The notes beneath the pieces are model-generated. The model ran no database searches. It worked only from the letters and a program-made list of their open reading frames with translations, and had not been told where the DNA came from. Below are positions 12,701 to 26,400 of a DNA stretch of 64,000 nt, one piece after another. How positions within the stretch are numbered: position 1 is the first letter of the stretch; every line of letters starts with the position of its first letter. The stretch is from Aulostomus chinensis. Taxonomy: Eukaryota; Chordata; Actinopteri; Syngnathiformes; Aulostomidae. The translations under genes were made by a program, and so were the position numbers. The stretch covers positions 77,001 to 141,000 of the forward strand of contig JBBMOA010000012.1 in the NCBI GenBank assembly GCA_037954235.1. Direction: 5' to 3'.

Positions 12701-15700
12701 CTGTCTGACCTACAGTGCTGCAGGCGCACATGCTGAGGTCTGCCTGTCAGGTAATACACAATCCAGGACATGGGGGGGGGGGGGGAGGGTATCCATCTGC
12801 ATCGCTGTCAGTTTCCCACCCAGTAGAGCCGGCCTGATGGTGTTGAACGCACTGGAGAAATAAAAAAACATGATCTCACAGTGCTCGCAGGCTTGTCCAG
12901 GTGTGCATAGACATGGTGGAGCAGATGGATGATGGTATCCTCAACTCCAAGTCTGGGCTGCTCTGTGAACTGTAGGGGGTCCAATTGCTGTCTGACCATG
13001 GGCCAGAGCTGATCTAGAATGAGTCTCTCCAGAGTCTTCATGATGTACGATGTCAGTGCCACAGGTCTGTAATCCTTGGAGCCACTGGGATGCAGCGTCT
13101 TCGGCACAGGAACGAGGCATGACGTTGTCCACAGCACGGGGACCCCCTGAAGACTAAGGCTCAGGCTTAAGACATGGTGAAGCACTCCACATAGCTAGGG
13201 GGCACAGGCTTTGAAGACCATGGGGGCCACCCCATCCGGACCTGCAGACTTGCCGGAGTGGAGTTTCTTCACCTGTCTTCTTACATGATCAGGCGTGATG
13301 CTGAGTGTGGAGGTGATAGGTGGGGAGGGGTGGAGGTGTGATTTTGGAGGGAGCAGTCAGTATGGGGGCACAGGGAGGAGGTGGGAGGAGGGTCATCACA
13401 GGCAGATGAGGCAGATGAGGAACTGTGAGAGGGGTAAGGGAGAGAGAGTGGAGTGGGTGCTTGTTGCAGGCCAGCGGTAGAGGAGTCTGTGGGGGGGGGG
13501 GGTGAGCCTGGGTCACCGTATCATATGTCAAAAAACAGATTCAGTTCATTCGCCCAGTCCACACTGCCTTCAACTCCTCGGCTGGTTGGTCTGAAACCAG
13601 TGACGGTCCTCATGCCTCTCCAGACCTCTCTCATGTTGTTCTGCTGGAGCCCTTTGAGACAAACTGTTTGTGAAAACGGGCTTTACAAATAAAATTGCCT
13701 TGCCTTGCCTTGCCTGGAGTTTCCACTCCAGCTTCTTCCTCTACCTCTCTTTGGCCTCCTCGTTTTCAGCTCCCTCTGTTTCTTTTGCACCTCCTGTCTG
13801 TTGCCAGCTCTGAAAGCCCAATTCTTTTTATTCAGTGTGTCCTTGATGTCACTTGTTACCCACGGCCTGTTGTTTGGGTAGCAAAGGACGGTCCCTGGTT
13901 GGACGATGGTGTCAACGCAGAAGTTGATGTAGTGAGTGATCTGCTCTGTGAGCCCATCAGTGTCCTCACCATGCGCCTCACAGAGTGTCTGCCAGTCTGA
14001 CACCTCAAAGAAGCCCTGCAGTGCTTCGCTAGCTTCAGTGGACCATCTCCTTAGGGTCCTCGTGATCACAGAATGCCTCTTCACCAAGGGCACATAACAG
14101 GGGCCGAGGCGAACAAGTTCTGATCTGACCTTCCAAGTGAGGGGAGGGGAGAGGAGAGTCAATGGTTCTCTCCTCTCTGGTGGGGCAGCTCACAAACTGT
14201 AAATGTGGGGAATGCTGTGTCCATGGTGATGTGGTTGAAGTCACCCCGAGATGACAATGAATGCACTCGGGTGTTGAGTCTGAATCTGGGCTATTGCAGA
14301 GTGAATGATGTCGGTCGCCGATGTCGGGTTGGCCGAGGGGGGAACATAAACTGCCACAATTTCAACGTGCGAGAACTCCCTGGGCAGATGATACGGACGG
14401 AGTCCAACAGCGCACAGTTCAACATCCGGGCCACAAATAAGCTCCTTAATAGTGATGTGAGCAGGATTGCAGCATCTGTTGTTAACTAGAACAGCAAGCA
14501 CCCCACCTTTGTGCTTACTGCTCTTGGTGCAATCTCAGTTAGCCCGTACCGTTTGGAAGCCCTTGACGGAGACGTTGGCGTTGGGAACATCCTGGTGCAG
14601 CCTGGGCTAGTGCTGTTAGCTCGTCCATCTTATTCGCCAGGGACCTCACGTTCCCCGTGATGATAGAGGGGAGACATGGCTTAAACCTCCTCTTCTCCGC
14701 AAGTCTCTTCTGTCTCATCCCTTCCTTCTTCCTCCATTGATTTTTAACCCCTCGGTATCCCCGGTGTGTTTTCCTCCAGATTTCTGCTGGGATATCATTT
14801 TTTTTACCTCAAAGCTGGCCGGCCTCAGGCCAATCAGCTGATCTCTGGAGTAATAGTAATAGTAATAGTAATGTGGAATAGTTGTGTTGTGGTTTCAGAA
14901 AACAGCAGTCCCACAGGGAACAAAATGGCATAAATTCTCCAAACTAACGTGTTTGGTGGGAAAATAAATAGGCAAAATAAAGATGTGAAGAAAAAGAGAA
15001 GAGAAATATAACATTAAACTAAACAAACAGAAAGTTTAGAAGGTGAAGCAGGAGTGACTGCAACAGGCTGCACGCAAATCTGTATGGAGATTTAGTATAT
15101 TTCACCTCATAAATCATGACATATTGCTCCACCCCACATTAAAGTACATACACTGCTTTAATTAGTAAAAAGCAACCTTATCAGTGATACTGCCCTGTAT
15201 TATTGATTGATACCAGTCTATTTTGGGGTATCACACACCACTCGCACTCAGCGTAAGTCACCTATGTTGTATGAATGCACAGCAGGTCAGTGAGTGTTAC
15301 AGAGAATATTCTGTATATACACTATATTGCCAAAAGTATTCGCTCACCTGCCTTGACTCACATATGAGCTTTAGTGACGTCCCATTCCTAGTCAATATGA
15401 CGTGGGTCCACCCTTGGCAGCTAGAACAGCTTCAACTCTTCTGGGAAGGCTGTCCACAAGGTTTAGGAGTGTGTTTGTGGGGATTTTTGAACACTCTTCC
15501 AGAAGCGCATTTGTGAGGTCACACACTGATGTTGGCCGACAAGGCCTGGCTCTCAGTCTCCGCTCTAATTCATCCCAAAGGTGTTCTACCGGGTTGAGGT
15601 CAGGACTCTGTGCAGGCCAGTCAAGGTCATCCACACCAGAATCTGCCATCCACGTCTTTATGGACCTTGCTTTGTGCACTGGTGCACAGTCATGTTGGAA

Positions 15701-17338
15701 GAGGAAGGGGCCGGCTCCAAACTGTTCCCACAAAGTTGGGAGCATGGAATTGTCCAAAATGTCTTGGTATGCTGAAGCATTCAGAGTTCCTTCCACTGGA
15801 ACCAAGGGGCCAAGCCCAGCTCCTGAAAAACAACCCCACACCATAATCCCCCCTCCACCAAACTTTGCACTTGGCACAATGCAGTCAGACAAGTACCGTT
15901 CTCCTGGCAACCGCCAAACCCAGACTCTTCCATCAGATTGCCAGATGGAGAGGTGTGATTCGTCACTCCAGAGAACGCGCCTTCACTGCTCTCGAGTCCA
16001 GTGGCGGCGTGCTTTACACCACTGCATCTGACGCTTTGCATTGCACCTGGTGATGTATGGCTTGGATGCAGCTGCTCTACCATGGAAACCCATTCCATGA
16101 AGCTCTCTGCGCACTGCTGTTGAGCTAATCTGAAGGCCACATGGAGTTTGGAGGTCTGCAGTGATGGACTCTGCAGAAAGTTGGCGACCTCTTCGCACTA
16201 TGCGCTTCAGCATCCGCTGACCCCGCTCCGTCAGTTTAGGTGGCCTACCACTTCGTGGCTGAGTTGCTGTCATTCCCAAACACTTCCATTTCATCATAAT
16301 ACAGCCGACAGTTGACTGTGGAATATTTAGGAGCGAGGAAATGTCACGACTGGATTTGTTGCACAGGTGGCATCCTATCACAGTTCCACGCTGGAATTCA
16401 CTGAGCTCCTGAGAGCGACCATCCTTTCACAAATGTTTGTAAAGACAGTCTGCAGGCCTTGGTGCTTCATTTATACACCTGTGGCCATGGAAGTGATTGG
16501 AACACCTGATTCTGATAATTAGGATGGGTGAGCAAATACTTTTGGCAATATAGTGGATACCGTAAATTGCCAAATTGACGATAGAGCGCACCGTTATGTA
16601 AGCCGTAGATGCTTATTTTAGGGAAAAAATCAACTTTGTACACGTATAAGCCGCACCGGTAAATAAGCCGCGGTGCACGGTGGAAACACCTCGGCCGCCC
16701 GTTCTCGTGTTTTGACCCAGTCTTCCAGAGCGTTTTCAAGTCCGGGCCATCTGCTATTATGACCTCTGAAAGCTTTTGTCGTCTTTTTGCATTGGGTCAG
16801 TTCGTCATGTTGCCGCCTCCAGCGTCTCACCATCGATTCGTTTATGCCAAACTTACGTGCTGCAGCTCTATTTCCATCTTTAACCGCCAGATTGATTGCC
16901 TTTAACTTGAAAGCTGCATCATAAGCATTCCTTCTTCTGCTCTCCATCTTGAGGGTGAGTACAAATGACTGAAAATATCGTGTGATGCTCTTTTTACACT
17001 GCACTGCGGCATGGACTGGACGCTCCAAGTACAGTACTTAGAGAAATTACCATAACATTTGACTAGGAATTTCCCTAAATACGGTACTTGGAGCTGCCAT
17101 CAGGAACAATAGGGAATTACTGCCCGCTGCCGCTGCCCGCCACACCCCAGGGTGAAGGTAAAATCCTTGTATAAGACGCAGAGTAGACGCGGAGTATAAG
17201 CCGCGGGGCATGAAGCGTCGAAAAAAAGTCGCGGCTTATAGTCCAGAATTTACGGTATATATATTCTCTCACATATATATGTGTGTGTTTGTATATATAA
17301 TGTATGTGTGTGTATATATATGTGTGTATGTGTATATA

Positions 17339-17437
<99 letters not shown>

Positions 17438-20400
17438 CTGTGTGTGTGTGTGTAGAACAAGTGCAATTCTACCAGCTTACAGCTGCATTACAGCAGAGAG
17501 GATAAAGATGTATCTTCTCTATGTGTGTCCTCACAGCAGTCCCACACATGTGGTGGCAGTTCAGGTCTCATTCCTCAATCAATGGTTTCTAAATAATATA
17601 TGTTGTTGGTATCTATTTCTGAGAGCAGGATCTCAGTTTCAGTTCTTTTCTGAGCCAATGAATAAATGGAGCTTCTCTCTAACTGTGACCACGAAGATGC
17701 TAATATGCTCTCTTGGTGAAGGAGCATTCCTTTAGGACAGGTGGGATTAATAACGTTTACACAACTCATTTCTGAGAATTCCCAGGTGATACAAATGTCG
17801 GGTGATTCTTGCATTCAGGAAATTTACGGAAATACCAAACACGTTCTTGCACGAGGCCCATTCTTTCAGTGGTAATCCCCTATGGTCACAAGGCAGAGAA
17901 AATGCAACTTCATGAAGAAACCACCACTGCCTGCAAAGAATAAGAAGGGATCTGAAAAACCAGCCTGATTGACAAAGTAGAGGGATGAAAGCCCCACACA
18001 GCCCACTGATAACACATATGAGTGACAGCTACACCTCACATCTTGTGCTTCTTACATGTTTTGAAATGCAGCAGTAATTGAGGCGTTTGAGTCTTACCGC
18101 TTTGAGCTCAGTGGTTCCAAGGACACTGCCGATGTCACTGAGATCTCGGAGCAGAAGGCTGAGGATCTCTGCTGACCTTCTCTTAAGATGAGAGCTGAGC
18201 TCCTGGAGGGAGGACAGTTCTCTCTGCAGTGCTTCCAGACTCACCTGAATAAAGCAGTATTTATTTACCAGCAACCAGTGTTGACCATAGAGTTTTACAG
18301 ACACCAGAATTACAACAACTATGAGGACAAGACCATAAGGAGCTTAAAAAAGTCAAGTCAAGCTGAGTCTGTTTTGTCCATACGGTAGCAGGTCTGCTCT
18401 CTGAGGGTCTGAACCCAGTTCTGAAGATAGGACATCTATTCAGAGGACATGCAACTAGATTTTTGACTTTTATTCGTTTTGATCTGTAAAAGGTTTTGGT
18501 AATTAGGGTCCAGGAATGAAAATGCATCAATGCCTGCACTTTTGGTGCTGGACTCACAGTTTTGTGTGCCAGCTCCTCATTCAGCTGCTCATTGCAGCGG
18601 CTCTTGTTCTCCACCTCTTGGCTTTTGTGGTCATAATTGACAGCAAGCTCCTCCAATGCCTGCAGAACCTCCTTCACCTCCTCTTTGGCTGAGTCATTAT
18701 CCCCCTGCAGCCGCAAAAGCTCTTCCTGCAGGCGCTCGTAGTCCTGTCGGTTGGATGACAACAGCTGTAGGAACAAATGGAAAACACAGCTGAATTTAAG
18801 GGGCTGGCAGGTGTCTGTGGAGACTGCAAATTCAAACCAGGTGAGACTCACATCGTCCTGATCGAGGAGCTGCTGCTTCAGTGTCTCTGCCATTTGACTG
18901 TGCTGGTTGATCTCGTCATCCTGAAACACAAGTCCGAGCCAGTTCATGTTTCACAGCTGATGGTACAGGTGAGACTGACCTGGTCTGCAGCTGTTACTAC
19001 AGGTGAGACTGACTTTGTCATCCAGCTGATGGTACAAGTCAGTGATGAGTGTCTCGTATTGCATCTTCTCCTCATCGGACAGAGGGATGGGGGGCGGGAT
19101 CAAGGTGTCAATTCCGGCCGTCATTTCATAGCTGCTTTTTTTGCCTCGATTGCTAAGCTGTTCCTCCACAGGTACAGACTCACCTGGACAAGGTGATACA
19201 TGAAAAAAATACTGAGTAATAAAGTTGTGTTCTTGGGCTTAAGATAATCTTATGCAGGCCCAACAAAATCAGGAAAAGGACAAATAAGACAAACAGCCCT
19301 CCTTAGAAGGTGGCTGCATATCAAGTAAAAATGGCAACATGTTTCCATGGAGTCATGGTCTCAATAACAAGATCAGAGGTATTAAAACCCCTCTTTGCTA
19401 TAATCATACACTGAATGTGTCAAGCTGCAGCAATTACAATGATATAAATAAATAAGAGACCATGTTAAGGAGAGCACAGTGATGGGGGGTGGGTACTGAG
19501 TAGGCCTGAGTCCCAAAGGGTGTGAAGACCCTGTTGTATCTGTTCTGTTTCTTTCTTTCTTTATTATTCCACCACTTAAGACCTCAATTTGACCCCCTAA
19601 ATCTGCTCAAAAACTCACCAATTTGGTACGCACATCAGGTCTGGTGAAAAATGTGATAAAATGTGCTCCGCAGCACCACCTAGGTATCTAAAAAGGGCCG
19701 CCACGGCCCATAGGAATGTTATAGAGCCATGGAACTCAACCTCAATTATTTGTCTCATCAAGACCAACAAGTCATATGCTAACACCTCTGACCTAAATCC
19801 AACAGGAAGTCCACAATATGGACATGAAAGTACGACTTTGTGTCAATTTTGCACCCCAAACCAACGCTATCTCCTCCTTGGGCATAAATGTATCACCTTC
19901 AAACTTTAATACATGACTTGAAACATTGTGTTGAACAAAAGTTGTTAAAACTTTGTAATAAGTCAAACAATTTAGATTCTGTAAGCCCTAAAAGTTGCAC
20001 CTTACAATGTAAACCAATGGGGAGGAAATCTCTGGACGGAGACTTTGTGTCAAACTGAGGCTTCTGACATCTAAATTATAAATCTGACCACTTTCCAACC
20101 TGCATCACTGGATTTGGAACAAATTTTTCAACTAAAATGAGAATTCTAATGTAAGATTTGGCCAAAGTTATGGGATTTATGAGGCTATTTCACAAGAAGA
20201 GTACTCTGAAATACTCATCAAACTGACAGGGCAAGGAGGGAAGGGGGGGGGGGGTGAAGTCAGAACTGTCAGCCCAAGTCTGAAAACCTCTACATGCCTG
20301 GAACAGAAGCCCTTCCACTGCACCGCACCCCCACACGCAAGCGAGTCAGTGTAACTCTGAGATAAACATATTAAAAACAAAGTGTTTTCACAAAGGCCTG

Positions 20401-23400
20401 GAAATAAAGCAGGACCTGCCAAGACGTCGGCTCCCCAGTAGAGATGAAAATATTAATGTGGATCGGATGAATCAGGGGGTCAAGCAGCCATCGCTCTATC
20501 GGATAGAAAGCGCATACCTCCTTCCAACAGGAACACTTGTGTTAATCCTCCTTTCTTCAACTCACCTGAGTCTGGATGAAATTGCCTCTTCATCACCTAC
20601 AGAACCTTTAGGCTTATTTGGGCTTTTTAAGGCCTGGCTTTTGCCTTTCACGCAACCCTTTCGGTTGGTTGCTAAAAGCTCAGGTGCCATGACTCCGGAA
20701 GAAACTTTTCTCTTGAATTCATTTCACAACCATTTCATCAAAAGTCCTGACATAAATTGCTATTCAATAGACTGATGGTACATTAACTCACATTTAAAAG
20801 GTAATTTAACTTAAATAATAATCATTAACCGGCGACACGGTGGAGTAGTGGTCATCACCGTGGCCCCCCCAGCAAGAAGGTTGTGGGTGGAGCAGTGGTC
20901 ATCACCGTGGCCCCCCCAGCAAGAAGGTTGTGGGTGGAGCCCCGGCTGCAGCACGGGGTCTTTCTGGGTGAGTCTCCATGTTCTCCCTGTTCCTGCTGGG
21001 TTCTCTCTGGTACTCCAGCTTCCTCCACAGTCCAAAGACATCAAGAGGGACCAGGTTAATCCAGACTCTAAATTGACCGTAGGCGTGGCTGGGAGAGCCA
21101 ATGGTTGTCTGTCTCTATGTGTTGGCCCTGCTATGGACTGGTGACCTGTCCAGGGGGAAGGCTGCTGGGATAGGCTCCACCCCCACCACCCTCAACAGGA
21201 GGAGAGGGAGAACATGGATGGAAATAATCATTAACCCTTCCCTCACCTTTCCTCCAGCGTTTCAGCTCATTCTCCAGCTTCTGGATCACAATGTTCAGAC
21301 TCCTGTTCCTCTCCTTCTCCTTCTCATACTTTTTCTTCCACTCCTCGGCAGTCAGCTCCAGGTTCACACATACCGTGTTCTTAATGGTCTTTGCCCTGAA
21401 ACACAGGAAGTGAGTCATGTGTTTTATTTTGGTAAGTATCTGTGATTAACGTCTTTTTTTATGAAGTTGCCAGGTTTCCTGTACAGTACCTCTGTCCAAA
21501 CATGAGTGTGGACTTGGTTTCAGCCTCATTGTAAATAGACGGTGAGCAGCAGATTATAATGGTGGTGCGACAGTTTCCTCCAAGTGAGTCCTGCAGGATT
21601 CGGGTCATCTTACTGTCCCGGTAGGGAACGTGACTCTTCTACAAAATGAGATGTCATAACACCATATGACCAACTTATTAACCCATCTGACTCCAATCAG
21701 AACCTTAAAACATGCAGGCAGCTTTGGAGTATGTATTTCATTAGCAATATAAGTTCATTTCTGTCTGGAAAAAAAAATCCTAAAATCTGAATAAATGTGA
21801 GAGGCCCGTCGATGGACATTGGAAAGATCTGACATCACATGAACTTGTTAGTTTCACTACTTACCACACAGAACAAACAGAATCACTTGGAGAAGTGATG
21901 CGAAGACTCACCGTTCCTTCACTCAGAGCAGCGATGACATTGCCAAGAGCAGACAGTGACTTGTTGATGTTCTTGGCTTCATCTAAAACGGCACCCTCCG
22001 CTCCAGTCTTACTCACCTGAGGAGCCATATCGACATCATCAGGACACAGACATTTGACAGGTGAAAAATAGGATAACAAAGCGAGTGAGGAGCAGCAATA
22101 TGACCTTCTCGCTACCCGCCAGGTCGACCAGGTACAGTTTCCCCGACAGTTTCATCTCTGTCTCCATGTTCTCCTGCTTAATGTTGATCAGGAAAATACT
22201 GTGGCTGCGAGAACTGTGCTCGTTCATGTCTGTGGGAGGTATAACACACGTTAACGTGGAGAGTCACCACAGGAAGCACAAGGGCGTCCCGATGTCTCAC
22301 TTTTATCAGCACTCAAGTCCAAACATGTTTAGTTTGTTCATCAAAATATGCTAAACATATTTAACACAGGGTACAAGCTTAACTAGTGCCATTAGTGGTG
22401 TCTGTAGTATTAGTAGTGGTAGTGTTGGTTGAAACAGTAGTAGCTGTGTCAGTGGTAAAGGTATTAGAAGCAGTACTGTCAGTAGTAGCAGCAGTGTTAG
22501 TGGTATTAGTGTTGGTAGAAGTAGTGTCAGTACTATTAGTAGTAGCCAGTCAATAGTAGTTAGTGGTATCATCTGTAGTAGTCGTAATGGTAGTATTTAC
22601 ACTGCCAGTAGTAGTACTGTAAGTTGTATCAGTAGTACTGTCAGTAGTATTAGTTTTGTAGTAGTAGTGATAGTAGTGTCAGTGGTATCAGTAATAGTAA
22701 TAGACTGAGTAGTAGTAATAGTCGTCAGTTGTAGTGTCAGTGGTATCAGTAGTAGTGGTAGCAGTAGTCAGTAGTATGCCCGTGTGCACCAGCAGGGGAA
22801 ACGCCTGCCTACCCTGATGCGGTGTGTATTTGTGCCGGGGAAACCAGGCGTCCGGCTGCGCTGGGTTTGTGGACACATGCGTGTCCTTCATGTCTAACTG
22901 TCAAAGACACTGCTGCCACTTTGATCTGAAGTATTATCTGATGAGAAGAGGGTAGCAGGTATGATTTTTATCTCCTGTACTGCCAAGGGCCGATTATTTA
23001 AGGTACATATATGTATCTTTTTTAAACTTTAAAAGGAACTGATGGTATTAAAGCTGTTCCTTAGGGTTCTGCCCCAGCACCCAGCCATGGTACCCTTAAA
23101 GCTGCAAAGATGTATTTCATCTTCAGAGAGAAAATATCTCAGTTGCAGAACCACAAAATTGATCCAAAGTTCACTCGACTATTACAACACTTCAAGTGTG
23201 GTGAAGAATCAGTCACAAAGATCTCAATAATGTCAGTATTTTTATGATGGGCACTGGTGTTTTAGGTAGTAATTGTAGTACAGACAGACTCACTCGTAAC
23301 AGCCACATGGCGGTTTGCTTTTCCCTCATCGATAACATCCATAACTTCCTCAGGACTGGAAACAAATCTCTCCGTACATCCCTGGCCAAAACAGAGTGTT

Positions 23401-26400
23401 TGCAAGGTAACAATACCAAAACTGCTGCATTGATACTTTTTATAGCTGCTATGTGAAGTGAATAAATACCTTCACAAAGGGAACCCTGTTTTTGTCCTCG
23501 TGAACTGCTAGGTTGGTCTTGGACACTTAAAACATGAATCACACCACAAGTACTTTTGTCTTCTGCTTTACAACTGATGATATCTGTCACTGATGTATTT
23601 CATGAAAAAATGTAACAGCATATATTTTCTTACCATCCAGCAAATCTCTAATTTTATCCAGATAGATTTCAAAATAAGACACCTGCAGAAAAACCAGATC
23701 AAATATATCAACACACCAGTTCATCCTGGAAATCTTATGACACCAGATTTCTGTGTTTTAGTTTAAATATTTGAGAAGCACTTATTCAGAGTCGCACAAA
23801 CACCAGTAACTAAAAGGAGGTTACTGATAAGCTCCATAACTTGGCCCTGCCTCCATCTCAAATGAAATGACAGGCAGTAAAGATGAAGACAAACTTAGAT
23901 GAGCTAATTTCCACTTGACAGAAATCTTAGGCAGAAATGTCACTCATAAAATGACATCAGCACCTTGATATGAAACTCCAGGTTCTCGTCCATGGAGTAG
24001 ATGTGGTCAAAGATATCGCTGGCAATGCGAGGAATGATTCCCATCAGCTGAGAATCATGGAGCTTCCCCTAAAATAAAAACATAAGCAACAGTATTTACA
24101 TGAAAAATAATCCAAATATTCCAGGTCTACGCGCCAGATGCACTGGGGTCAAGGGTCGTTGTGTATGGCGATGCCGTGACCTCAAGTCTGTTTGGGAGGA
24201 GCTGATGAAAGAGAACAATCTCGTGAGACATGATACACTTTGATTTGAGAACTATTTTTTGCAGTATTAAACTGTTAAATGGAAAACTTTTAATTCCACT
24301 GAAGCGAAAGCCATCAAATTCTGAACTTGAGTTACTGACCTCCATTGTGTGCGTCTTCCCTGATGACGTCTGACCGTAAGCGAAGATGGTGCCGTTGTAC
24401 CCTCCTAACACATCTGGAGAGCACAACACATAGACTGAAGCCTCGTCTCCACAAATTTCATCTGAGATGTCACTGGCTCCCCCGCTCCCTCCTCCTACAT
24501 CCCTCGAACTGCTCCCCTCTACCTGCTTGCTGTGGATGAGTATCGAGGGTCATCCAGCAGGTGAACTCACCTTTGACGATCTGTTTGGCACAGGTATCGT
24601 ACACCTGAAGCTGCTCTGTGTTTGGTGGCAGAACTCTGTCAAACACATATGGCTTCCCCTGCAAAAGGAAACAGTGAATATCAGGTAGTTTTTTTTGAAA
24701 GATTTTTCCTGTGGGCCGTTTTCAGTCAGACATATTTGTGGTGGTTGTCAAAAATCTATTTATATTCTGAAAGATATTTTTTTTTGCATAAATTCAGCCA
24801 AAAAAAATAGATCATTCACATTTAAGAGAATTAAATAGCAGAATGTTTAATACAGTCAATAATGGAAGTGACTTAATGATGGACATTAAATTAAATGTCT
24901 CCTTAAGTGAACTTGTCAATTTGTCTTACTTTAAAAAATGTCAAAAACTAAAATATCATCATTCGAATATCAGTAGTTGGTGCTGCCTTCTTAACCCTGC
25001 GAAGTAACAGCTTTCTACACGATGACTTTGCTCATGTCTCCTTGGTGTGGTTGGGATTTAACCATGATGAAGTTGAGTTCATTGTTGTCTCGCAGTTCTG
25101 CCTGCGGCAGCTGCTCAGGCTGAACCATTTCCAGCACCAAGGCATGGCTGAGCTGGATGGAGCCTACGTGGCAATGACGTGGTGATCTACAACTCATTTA
25201 ATGGCACCCGACCCCGAGGTTACGCAGCATCGTGCCCGTTGATATTCAAGTGCAATATTCTCCATCCATCTTCAAATGCTTCTCCAGATCAGGTCGTGGA
25301 GGTAGCAGCTTCAGCAGTTAACCCCAAACCGCCTTTTCCCTGGCCACATGGACGAGATTTGACCGGGGGATCCCGAGGTGTTCCCAGGCCAGCGTGGAGA
25401 TGTGGCCCCTCCACCTGGTGCTTGGTCAGTCTCTTCCTAACTGGACATGCCTGGATCCCCTCCCAAGGGGGGCATCCAGCTGGCATCCTGATCAGATGGC
25501 CAGACCACCTCAACTGGCTCCTTTCAATGCAAAGGAGCAGTGTCTCTGGTCTGATCCCCTCATGGATCGATGAACTTGTCACTTTTTCCCTGAAGGAGAC
25601 ACCAGCCCCCTTCTAGGGATACACATTTCTGCTGCTTGCATCCACAAACCCAGATCTCTTTTCATAACAGCGGTGCGATGAAGTGAACGCTTGGCTGCTC
25701 TGACTCTTCAGCCAACTTCACGCTCCATAGTTCCCTCACTGGAGAACAGAACGCCAAGATGCCTAAACTTCTCCACTCTGGGTCAGGACTTGTTCCCTTC
25801 CTGAAGTGGACACAACCTGAGATACAGAGGAGCTGATCCTCATCCCAGCTCTATCACACTTGACCGCAAACTGATCCAGTGAGAACTGAAGGTCGCAGAT
25901 CGGTGATGTTGTCAGGACCTCATCATTCGCAAAAAGGAAGCAATACAATATCACATGCAGCTAAATATTTACAACAGGGTGGTATACTCTTTATACTGTA
26001 TGTGGAATTGAATCTTTTTTTATGTACTTGTGAATATTCTCAGTCATCCATGTCATCGTAATTCTCAAAAATGATCAAACTAACTCAACTTACTAAAGTC
26101 CAGTTGCCTAGTTTGATCATTTTTGAGAAAAATCTTTTCTTATAGTTTCTATCGTCTTATTTGTAAATTGTTTTCAGCTTTTGTGCCACAGGGAAGAACA
26201 GATCTTTATTTTATTGTTCTGTTTTATAATTCTGCTTGAGAGCATGGCAGAATAGAACAAGGATTAAATAACTAAAGTTAAAATATACTTCCTCTAGGTG
26301 ACGTCAGCAGTGGCTAAGAGCATTTTGTTTGAGCGGTAGTGTTCCTCAGTGGATGGATGACTATGACTGTCAGAGAGGAAATTTGACATCAAACTGATCT

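Noticed and set aside
16630..17028. Host transcription factor gene
   Set aside because: Lies between transposon-type inverted ends and degenerates after the CENP-B-like start.
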